DNA of 7,081 nt, from positions 1 to 7,081 of the forward strand of contig JAEWUR010000609.1 in assembly GCA_023397045.1 (NCBI GenBank), given 5' to 3'. The notes beneath the pieces are model-generated. The model saw only the letters and a list, made by a program, of their open reading frames with translations. It made no database searches and was not told where the DNA came from. Below are positions 1 to 5,567 of the stretch, in pieces (the first letter of the stretch is position 1; each line of letters starts with the position of its first letter). Position numbers and translations under genes: made by a program. The DNA is from Planctomycetota bacterium (GTDB lineage Bacteria > Planctomycetota > Planctomycetia > Pirellulales > Thermoguttaceae).

Positions 1-1151
1 AGATCGCGACGTGCTGATTGGACTAACCGCGTCGCCGTGTTGCAGAACATATCCTCGATTTGCGAGCAGGTGAGCCCTAGTCGCAACGACGCCCGGCGCA
101 TCGCGCGAAGTTGCTCATAGAGGACAAAGGTCATTTGCGGGTTGCAGTGCGACAAGCCCATGGTATGGTTTGTCTCGCACAAGTAGGTCCAGGCATATCC
201 GAAGGCGATATACTTTCCGCGGCTGACACCGACCGGATTGTCGCTTGCATACATCACACGGTCGATTCCAACGCCGGCTAGGAGAGCCTCGATGGCGTCC
301 GATTCGCAGACCGACGAGGTGTCGTACCAGAGATTAGGCAGTCCGCGAAGCCTTTTGGCCGCCTGCTCGATAGCCCAAGCCGAGTAGCTTCGGGCACAAT
401 GGGCCAAAACCCATTTCGCATTCGGATACTTGGACGTCAGCCGCATAAGATCGTCGATGTTGGCCTGATCCGCAATGGCGTCCCGCTTGGCAAGATGCAG
501 CATGATGATGAGGCCAAGTCTGTCGGCAACGGCGATTTGCTCCTCAGGCAGAAAGTCCGTGATTCGGCATTCCACAGGGTCACCGGACGTGGAATAAAAT
601 CGATATGGTTTGAAACCGAGAAAACCATGAGTGCGAATCTTTTCCTCAAGTGAAGCCGGGGTCATTGACGGATGGACCAACATCAGCGCACCACTGCCGG
701 GAACCAGTTTGGCTTGTTCGGCCGCGAAACGATTGGACGCCTCGAAATCGCATGATGGCGAAAAGGGATAGCCGAACGCAAGGCGTTTTACCTTTCGGCC
801 CGGCAAAAGCATGGCGTCCCACGCATCCATTTGCGCCCGGTCGGACACGGGAAAGTCCCGGCCCATTTTGGTATAGGGGCTATTCTCCTTATCCGGGTCG
901 GTGTTGAACGTCCAACGATAGGCGTGCGTGTGAATGTCGAAGACGTCCTGGGGAACAAATGCATCGATCTCTTCGCGCCAAATGCGACGGTCCACATCAT
1001 TAAGTTGCATGGGTACTCCAGCACGAACACAGCCAGTGGCACACGTGGATTGTTGACATTCCTGGGCGGCCAGCTTGCCAGTCATGCAAGAACAAACAGT
1101 CCCAAGGGCGGTCGTGCGCAGGAATTGACGACGATTGTTTCGGTGGGACAT
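1..1151 (-). CDS. Amidohydrolase-2 family metal-dependent hydrolase with Tat leader (3' end off the window)
   Basis: Reading the minus strand from ATG at 1151 gives 383 residues that run off the left edge. The metal-ligand series of the amidohydrolase TIM barrel is complete: DIHTH (His74, His76) after strand 1, His219 in MLHLAK, His251 in LAHCAR and Asp304 in YASDNP. The last visible residues (FCNTATRLVQ) match the family's usual end, so little is missing. PF04909 members hydrolyse lactones or amides, or decarboxylate; the substrate here is unknown. Residues 1-30 look like a twin-arginine signal: a basic start, NRRQFLR at 6-12, a hydrophobic stretch and a possible cleavage site near LAAQ. A Cys-rich segment (Cys32, 37, 41) follows. 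The ribosome site for 1151 is weak, whereas an internal ATG at 1010 (Met48) has GGAG 5 nt upstream and would make a cytosolic form. The gene lies 61 bp downstream of the regulator on the same strand, probably co-transcribed. Family call is firm; start and location are less so. Confidence 0.85.
   Translation of the reverse strand, partial: MSHRNNRRQFLRTTALGTVCSCMTGKLAAQECQQSTCATGCVRAGVPMQLNDVDRRIWREEIDAFVPQDVFDIHTHAYRWTFNTDPDKENSPYTKMGRDFPVSDRAQMDAWDAMLLPGRKVKRLAFGYPFSPSCDFEASNRFAAEQAKLVPGSGALMLVHPSMTPASLEEKIRTHGFLGFKPYRFYSTSGDPVECRITDFLPEEQIAVADRLGLIIMLHLAKRDAIADQANIDDLMRLTSKYPNAKWVLAHCARSYSAWAIEQAAKRLRGLPNLWYDTSSVCESDAIEALLAGVGIDRVMYASDNPVGVSRGKYIAFGYAWTYLCETNHTMGLSHCNPQMTFVLYEQLRAMRRASLRLGLTCSQIEDMFCNTATRLVQSARRD
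1008..1019 (-). promoter_or_regulatory. Internal ribosome binding site and ATG inside the amidohydrolase gene
   Basis: On the minus strand GGAG (1019-1016) stands 5 nt before an in-frame ATG (1010-1008). Translation from here would begin MQLNDVDRR, omit the whole Tat leader and the Cys-rich segment, and keep the complete metal site. It is either the true start, with the upstream leader-like reading fortuitous, or a second start giving a cytosolic form. The quality of the RRQFLR match argues that the longer form is real. Confidence 0.4.
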
Positions 1152-1212
1152 GTGGCCAAGTTCTTTGTGACGCTCATCCTTCGGCACTGACGGAGCCAGA
1201 GGCACTCGTTCG

Positions 1213-1938
1213 TCACGATACCGTCTGTGTGTCGTCCAATTTCCAAAGCGTGTTACGCAGCGCATCGGTAATGCGACGAATGACCAGCTTCATCAGCGAT
1301 TCCGCCCGGTCGGGATCGTGGGCCGCCACGGCCTGCACCACTTCGACCAACCTCCCGCGTCGGTCCTTGTCTTCAGGCAGTTTCGCTAGAATCGTGTCGT
1401 CCAGCTTCGGCGATCGCGGTTGCAGCGGCGCCAACCGATGTGTCTGCCAGACCTCAAAAAATAGCGGATTCCCGCAATTGGCCAACAAGAATTGATGGAA
1501 CTCTCCAACCGCTTCATAACGGGCCTGGCGATCTTTCTTCTCCCATGCCAAGTCGACTTGTTTGGCCAGCTCCATGAGTTGGTCGATTTGCCAGCCGGTC
1601 ATGTTCTTTGCCGCCAGCCGCACTGCGCCGCTTTCGATCTGCTCGCGCAGTTCGTAACGTTGCAGCATCTCTTCGGGTTTTTGATCTTCGACGAATGACA
1701 CAATCCGACTGCGCCGAATCCCTCTGTTTTGCAACAGTCCTTCCGCTTCAAGGCGTAGAAGCGATTCGCGAACCGGTCCGCGGCTCATCCCGACCATCTT
1801 CGAGATTTTAGTTTCCGTGACCCGCTCGCCGGCCCGCAGTCGCCCCTCCTCGATCAATCCCTTGATCTGGCGGTAGGCGATCGCCGTTTTCGTAGCATTT
1901 TTTGGTTGTTTTGTTAGCGCCATAATACCTTGACTCAT
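1213..1938 (-). CDS. GntR-family transcriptional regulator, FCD (FadR-like) subfamily
   Basis: This 241-residue protein has an N-terminal winged helix-turn-helix (about residues 15-85; ISKMVGMSRGPVRESLLRLEAEGLL carries the helix-turn-helix, split here as ISKMVGMSRGPV then RESLLRLEAEGLL). An all-helical effector domain follows (about 88-230). The size is normal for FCD regulators, which usually repress carboxylate or sugar-acid pathways and leave DNA on binding the acid. The FCD metal site seems eroded: the D-x3-F-H motif reads V144-x3-H148, and the two later histidines appear as arginine and valine (Arg193/194 region and Val219). It may sense ligand without a metal. It is transcribed divergently from the aldolase-BMC operon and probably controls both that operon and itself. 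The call starts at ATG 1938; ATG 1923 (Met6) is equally possible, because AAGG lies 4 nt before it while 1938 has no clear ribosome site. Confidence 0.93.
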   Translation of the reverse strand: MSQGIMALTKQPKNATKTAIAYRQIKGLIEEGRLRAGERVTETKISKMVGMSRGPVRESLLRLEAEGLLQNRGIRRSRIVSFVEDQKPEEMLQRYELREQIESGAVRLAAKNMTGWQIDQLMELAKQVDLAWEKKDRQARYEAVGEFHQFLLANCGNPLFFEVWQTHRLAPLQPRSPKLDDTILAKLPEDKDRRGRLVEVVQAVAAHDPDRAESLMKLVIRRITDALRNTLWKLDDTQTVS

Positions 1939-1965
1939 TTTGATTGAACCGCTACCATAATGAAT

Positions 1966-1994
1966 ATTGTAAACTATAGTGCAGATTCTGTCAA
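1966..1994 (-). promoter_or_regulatory. Sigma70-type promoter for the GntR-family regulator
   Basis: On the minus strand TTGACA (1994-1989) is followed after exactly 17 bp by TACAAT (1971-1966), a near-perfect -35/-10 pair. Transcription would begin near 1959, leaving a leader of about 20 nt to ATG 1938 or 35 nt to ATG 1923. Both elements overlap the two similar boxes in this region, which fits autoregulation. I see no comparably good promoter pointing right toward the aldolase gene; TATAGT at 1975-1980 is a possible -10 but lacks a proper -35. Confidence 0.65.
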
Positions 1995-2000
1995 CAATAG
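1967..2000. promoter_or_regulatory. Candidate operator: two similar 13-bp boxes 21 bp apart
   Basis: TTGTAAACTATAG (1967-1979) and CTGTCAACAATAG (1988-2000) agree at 10 of 13 positions, with starts 21 bp apart, about two helical turns. Each has a GT-N2-AC core (GTAAAC, GTCAAC). The first sits in an imperfect palindrome, TATtGTaaACtATA (1965-1978), the second in TGTcaACA (1989-1996). GT/AC half-sites are typical of GntR-family operators, so this is the likeliest binding region for the adjacent regulator. Part of the likeness may come from the regulator's -10 and -35 hexamers, which lie inside the boxes. Confidence 0.4.
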
Positions 2001-2021
2001 CGATTATTGAATCGAAAAACC

Positions 2022-3035
2022 ATGCCTGACAAGATTCGGGGGATATTTACCCCCAATGTAGTTCCCCTGGCCGCCAAGGGAGAGATCGACGAAGACGAGT
2101 TGCGGCGTTATGTCGATTGGCTGATCGCCAAGGGAGTTCACGGGTTGTATCCCAATGGTTCCACGGGGGAGTTTACTCGCTTTACCGTCGAGGAACGCCG
2201 GCGCATCATCAAAATTGTATGTGAACAAGCAGCCGGGCGGGTGCCGGTGCTGGCCGGGGCCGCCGAGGCGAATGTCCGCGAGACGCTTGCGGCCTGCGAA
2301 ACGTATGCGAGCTATGGGGCCAGGGCCGTGGCCATCGTCTCGCCATTCTACTACAAGCTTTGTCCGGAATCTGTCTATGCCTATTTCCGCGAGATCGCGC
2401 TCCACAGTCCGATCGATGCGACGCTGTACAACATTCCGCTATTTGCCAGCCCGATTGACGTGCCCACGATCCAACGGTTGGCCGAGTTCGAGCGGATTAT
2501 CGGTATCAAGGACTCGTCAGGTGACATGGCGTTCATGATGCGTATCATGGCGGCGGTTCGGCCCATACGGCCGGACTTTGTGTTTTTGACCGGCTGGGAA
2601 GCCGTGCTGGTTCCGATGCTCATCGTCGGCGTCGATGGCGGCACCAATGCCATCAGCGGGGTCGTGCCCGAGTTGACGCGAAAACTCTACGACCTGACGC
2701 AAGCCGGGCACATTGCGGAGGCCATGCATTTGCAATTTCGCATGTTGGAGTTGTTCGACACGATGTTGTACTCGGCCGATTTTCCGGAGGGCTGCCGCGC
2801 GGCGGTCGAGTTGCGCGGATTCCGAATCGGGCGCAGTCGCCAACCGCAAACCGATAAGCAGATCATCAATTTCGGAATGCTTCAAAACGTGTTGCGGTGT
2901 ATTTTGGCCGACTTTGGCTACGTCGAAGGGCCTGCCGGCGGTTGTCCGCCGCGAACCGGCAACATCGACCAGGACCGCATCAGTCATATCGCGGCAACCG
3001 TGCTTGACACCTTGCGTCAACGGGGCGCACTATGA
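2022..3035 (+). CDS. DapA/NanA-superfamily (class I) aldolase or lyase with C-terminal targeting-like tail
   Basis: The 337-residue product has the N-acetylneuraminate lyase/dihydrodipicolinate synthase TIM barrel: GSTGE at 46-50 (2-keto-acid carboxylate loop), Tyr136 in YNIP and Lys163 in IKDSSGD, the Schiff-base lysine. [11 protein letters not shown] at 203-213 is the usual late barrel segment. The arginine that DapA carries two residues after YN-x-P is Phe141, so lysine biosynthesis is unlikely. The [10 protein letters not shown] and SPFYY segments look more like sialic-acid or 2-keto-3-deoxy-sugar-acid lyases, which release pyruvate. It is about 40 residues longer than the usual ~295. The extra part is a Gly/Pro-rich linker (about 301-314) and an amphipathic helix (about 315-334) resembling a microcompartment encapsulation peptide. 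The stop overlaps the ATG of the BMC gene. ATG 2022 is preferred over TTG 2007; neither has a clear ribosome site. The exact substrate is unknown. Confidence 0.93.
   Translation: MPDKIRGIFTPNVVPLAAKGEIDEDELRRYVDWLIAKGVHGLYPNGSTGEFTRFTVEERRRIIKIVCEQAAGRVPVLAGAAEANVRETLAACETYASYGARAVAIVSPFYYKLCPESVYAYFREIALHSPIDATLYNIPLFASPIDVPTIQRLAEFERIIGIKDSSGDMAFMMRIMAAVRPIRPDFVFLTGWEAVLVPMLIVGVDGGTNAISGVVPELTRKLYDLTQAGHIAEAMHLQFRMLELFDTMLYSADFPEGCRAAVELRGFRIGRSRQPQTDKQIINFGMLQNVLRCILADFGYVEGPAGGCPPRTGNIDQDRISHIAATVLDTLRQRGAL
2964..3032 (+). other. Putative encapsulation peptide at the C-terminus of the aldolase
   Basis: The segment begins [17 protein letters not shown] and ends RQRGAL. Ile320, Ile323, Val327, Leu328 and Leu331 fall on one face of a helix, with Asp318, Arg319, His322, Asp329 and Arg332 on others. 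It follows a flexible-looking stretch with the bases for [13 protein letters not shown] short amphipathic helix joined by a Gly/Pro-rich linker at a terminus is the known form of BMC cargo-targeting peptides (PduD- and PduP-type). The neighbouring shell gene raises the likelihood. Seen: pattern and position. Inferred: function. Confidence 0.55.
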
Positions 3036-3667
3036 GTCAGAGCATCGGCCTGTTGGAGACGATCGGTTTGACGCCTACGCTGGCGGCGGTCGATGCGATG
3101 GAAAAGGCCGCCGACATAAGCCTGATCCAGTGTGAATTAAACGATTTTTACGGCATCTGCACGAAAATCACGGGTAGTACGGCCGCGGTTGTCACGGCCA
3201 TCGAAGCCGGACGTCAAACTGCCGAGCGGATGGGCGGCAAACCAATCTCCGACGTGATTCCCCGCGTCGATCCGCGCGCCCTCGGTGCAATCATTTCTCC
3301 AAATGAATACAACCCATTGATTGAACAAGATGTTGTCATAGTTCCAAATTACGAATCCCTGTCCGACAATATGAGACCCGCCATGAAACCAGACTCTGTT
3401 TCCGCCCTGGGCCTGATCGAAACCCAAGGCTTCACAGCCGTTTTCGAGGCCATCGACACCGCATGCAAGGCGGCCAATGTCGAAGTGGTCGGCAAAGAGA
3501 AACTCGGCGGCGGCTATGTGACCGTGATTGTTCGCGGCAACCTGTCCGCGGTCGTCTCGGCGGTCGAGGCCGGTAAAGCCCGGGTTGGCGAGCTTGGCAA
3601 ATTGATCGCCGCCCATGTCATTGCTCGACCCAGTCCCGCCGTGCTTGCACTATTGCCAAAGTCATGA
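3032..3667 (+). CDS. Tandem-domain bacterial microcompartment shell protein (BMC-T)
   Basis: The 211-residue protein holds two BMC folds (PF00936). Domain 1 spans about 3-88 ([29 protein letters not shown]). Domain 2 spans about 121-208 ([53 protein letters not shown]). Domain 2 is close to canonical hexamer-forming BMC-H sequence, while domain 1 has diverged. Such proteins assemble as trimers that make pseudohexameric tiles with a central pore. Pore-loop positions differ between the halves: NDFYG (37-41) in domain 1 and LGGGY (158-162) in domain 2. Aligned from memory with PduT, the pore cysteine that holds an Fe-S cluster there is Asp38 here, so an Fe-S pore is not expected. The linker (about 89-120) is long and partly encoded by AT-rich DNA. 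Overlaps of 4 bp (ATGA) at both ends couple it to the aldolase and the enolase-family gene. No second shell gene is visible. Confidence 0.95.
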   Translation: MSQSIGLLETIGLTPTLAAVDAMEKAADISLIQCELNDFYGICTKITGSTAAVVTAIEAGRQTAERMGGKPISDVIPRVDPRALGAIISPNEYNPLIEQDVVIVPNYESLSDNMRPAMKPDSVSALGLIETQGFTAVFEAIDTACKAANVEVVGKEKLGGGYVTVIVRGNLSAVVSAVEAGKARVGELGKLIAAHVIARPSPAVLALLPKS

Positions 3668-4773
3668 TGAATCCCTTGAAAATCGCCGACGTACGAATCC
3701 ATAAAGTCCTTGTGCCGATGAAGCCGGACACGGTCCACTCATCAGGTGTTGAGGACCGGCTTTGCGCTGCTGATCCGGTGACCGGCCGGACTGCAAACTT
3801 CTGGGATTTTCCCAAATGGATTATTGAGCTAGTGGCCAACGATGGAACGATCGGTCTGGGCGAGCCACGTCGAGGCGACCTGTTCGAACCGCTGACTCGT
3901 TACGCCAAAATGATGATCGGCAAGACGTTGCCGGAGCTTCCGGTTGGCAATTTGCCGTTGCCCCACGGCGACGACTATGAGTCATACATCATTTACGAAG
4001 CGTTTGAGATGGCATGGCTTGATCTTCTGGGCAAACATTTGGGCGTGCCCGTCTGGCATCTATTGGGCGGCAAGCGGATCGACCGCATACCGATCGACTA
4101 CTGGATGGGCCGGGCAAGTCCCGAGGATACGGCGAGGCGGACAGAGCAGGCGTTGAAACTCGGCTTCCACGGCGTCAAGATGAAGTGCAAACTAGGTGAT
4201 CCGATTGTTGATCGCGTTCGCGCGGTCCGCCAAGTCGCCCCGCATTTTGCCATTGTTTTGGATCCCAACGAGCGATTTGAGAATCCCGCTGGCGCCGTGT
4301 CGGTTTCACGGTCGTTGAAGGATTTTGACCGCGTGACGTTCGAGAGCCCCATGCCGCAAGATCGATTCGATTGGTATGTACTCCTTCGCAAGAAAATCCC
4401 CCAGCCCATTGCGCTCCACCTCGATGGTTTTCCAAAAATGATCGCGGCATTGCGTGTTGATGCCGCCGACTTTTACAATCTGCTTGGCCCGTTGAAGGAA
4501 TTCACCGAATGGGCGAAATTGAGCCAAGCAGCCGGATGTCCCACATGGCGCGGCACGGGCATGGACCTCGGCATCCGTGACATGAGCAGCGTCCATGCGG
4601 CTGCGGCTGCCGGATGCCAACTCCCCTGCGACATTATTGGCAACGTGCTTCGCGAAGACGACTTGATCGTCGAACCGATTCGCATTGAAGATGGCGCAGC
4701 GGTTGTGCCCGACAAACCGGGTCTTGGCATCGAATTGGACCGCGGTGCACTCAAACATTATCGGGAGGATTAA
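3664..4773 (+). CDS. Enolase-superfamily (mandelate racemase/muconate lactonizing enzyme-type) protein
   Basis: The 369-residue product has a capping domain (about 5-135, including the segments WIIELVANDGTIGLGEP and YEAFEMAWLDLLGK) and a barrel. Members abstract the alpha-proton of a carboxylate held by Mg2+, giving dehydration, racemisation or cycloisomerisation. The strand-2 motif is Lys172-Met-Lys174. Metal ligands are Asp200 (VLDPNE), Glu227 (FESPMP) and probably Asp254 (ALHLDG), an Asp third ligand as in the MLE subgroup. The strand-6 lysine of that subgroup appears as Leu274 in FYNLLGP, and the strand-7 His of the mandelate racemase subgroup is absent (TWRGTGMD). Only the K-x-K lysines remain as evident acid/base residues. 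An unusually long loop (about 24-50) should cover the active site. It overlaps the BMC gene by 4 bp and is followed 4 bp later by the creatininase-type gene. A sugar-acid dehydratase feeding the aldolase is the obvious guess but is unproven. Confidence 0.92.
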   Translation: MMNPLKIADVRIHKVLVPMKPDTVHSSGVEDRLCAADPVTGRTANFWDFPKWIIELVANDGTIGLGEPRRGDLFEPLTRYAKMMIGKTLPELPVGNLPLPHGDDYESYIIYEAFEMAWLDLLGKHLGVPVWHLLGGKRIDRIPIDYWMGRASPEDTARRTEQALKLGFHGVKMKCKLGDPIVDRVRAVRQVAPHFAIVLDPNERFENPAGAVSVSRSLKDFDRVTFESPMPQDRFDWYVLLRKKIPQPIALHLDGFPKMIAALRVDAADFYNLLGPLKEFTEWAKLSQAAGCPTWRGTGMDLGIRDMSSVHAAAAAGCQLPCDIIGNVLREDDLIVEPIRIEDGAAVVPDKPGLGIELDRGALKHYRED

Positions 4774-4780
4774 TCGGATG
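4763..4780 (+). promoter_or_regulatory. Strong ribosome binding site fixing the creatininase-family start
   Basis: GGGAGG (4763-4768) lies 9 nt before ATG 4778 and within the last codons of the upstream gene. It is the clearest Shine-Dalgarno in the operon and rules in ATG 4778 over the upstream in-frame ATG at 4685, which would embed 31 unrelated residues. Confidence 0.8.
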
Positions 4781-5554
4781 GACTGGGCGGCGTTGCGGCG
4801 CGAACAACTCGATGCGATGGATCGACGGATGCCGGTGATATTGCCGGTTGGCGCTACGGAGCAACACGGCCGGCATCTCCCGTTGGGAACGGATTCGATG
4901 ATTCTCGACGCAATGGCGCAACGTCTGGATACCTTATTTCATGGGCAATTGCTCCTCTTGCCTTGCCAGCCGATTGGCATGTCGGAACATCACATGGCAT
5001 TTCCCGGCACGTTAACGCTCACCCACGAAACGCTGCGTCGTAGTGTGATGGACATCGTGGATTCCGTCATTCGGCATGGATTTCACCGCATAGTACTGCT
5101 CAATGGTCATGGGGGCAATCAAGCAATTCTCAGCGTCCTTGGTGAACAGATCGGTCAACGCTGGCCTAAGGTCGAATGCCTAACTGCCAGTTGGTGGGCG
5201 CCGGCAGCCGACCGATTAAAGAAACTGCAAGATGGGCCGATCGGATCGGTGGGACATGCCTGCGAATTCGAGACCAGCATCATGCTGGCGATTGCGCCTG
5301 ATCTGGTTGATATGTCGTTGGCCGAAGATGACGGGATTCAACATCGGGTCGAGTCGATGGCGTTCGATATGCTACATGGACCGGCGGCCACGTGCTATCG
5401 TCCCTTCAACATCCTTTCGCGAGGCGGCGTGTTTGGAAAACCTTCGCTAGCCTCGTCAGAGAAAGGCCGGCAGATTCTGAATGAGGCCACCAAGGCCCTA
5501 CATGAGTTGATCGCCGGTTTCTGGCCTGACTTCACGGAGTCGGGCAGATCTTAA
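4778..5554 (+). CDS. Creatininase-family metal-dependent amide hydrolase
   Basis: The 258-residue protein matches creatininase family PF02633 over its whole length. Expected metal ligands are present: Glu28 and His30 (GATEQHG), Asp39 (LGTD), His111 (NGHGGN) and Glu163 (HACEFETS). The conserved EHHMAFPGTLTL segment (70-81) is also intact. Family members open cyclic amides (creatinine) or cleave formamides in pterin/flavin routes, and include the mycofactocin peptidase MftE. No other mycofactocin gene is nearby, so MftE is unlikely. It is the last gene of the operon and its stop lies 13 bp from that of the convergent dehydrogenase. Its presence suggests that the pathway substrate or an intermediate carries an amide, lactam or similar C-N bond, but specificity cannot be read from the sequence. 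No signal peptide or targeting tail is seen, so the enzyme is cytosolic unless it rides on a partner. Confidence 0.93.
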   Translation: MDWAALRREQLDAMDRRMPVILPVGATEQHGRHLPLGTDSMILDAMAQRLDTLFHGQLLLLPCQPIGMSEHHMAFPGTLTLTHETLRRSVMDIVDSVIRHGFHRIVLLNGHGGNQAILSVLGEQIGQRWPKVECLTASWWAPAADRLKKLQDGPIGSVGHACEFETSIMLAIAPDLVDMSLAEDDGIQHRVESMAFDMLHGPAATCYRPFNILSRGGVFGKPSLASSEKGRQILNEATKALHELIAGFWPDFTESGRS

Positions 5555-5567
5555 CAAACTTTGCTTT

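Noticed and set aside
831..1190. 119-residue plus-strand open frame over the amidohydrolase 5' end
   Set aside because: It is antisense to the Tat leader and the HxH metal motif, with no ribosome site or domain.
2001..2014. Perfect 5-bp inverted repeat CGATT-attg-AATCG before the aldolase start
   Set aside because: Too short to claim as an operator or hairpin; arms this short arise often by chance, and it does not resemble the paired GT-N2-AC boxes.
2007..2021. TTG start 15 bp upstream of the aldolase ATG
   Set aside because: It has no ribosome site, adds five residues (MNRKT) before the family's usual start and lies inside the inverted repeat; ATG 2022 is the simpler start.
2517..3020. 167-residue open frame antisense to the aldolase
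   Set aside because: It lies entirely opposite a gene with clear catalytic motifs and shows no recognisable domain or ribosome site; a shadow frame.
3128..3164. Fe-S cluster pore as in PduT, suggested by Cys34 and Cys43 of the BMC-T protein
   Set aside because: When aligned with PduT from memory, neither cysteine falls on the cluster-binding pore position, which reads Asp38.
4685..4777. Longer creatininase-family reading frame starting at 4685
   Set aside because: The added residues lie wholly in the upstream gene and match nothing in the family; GGGAGG before ATG 4778 fixes the start.
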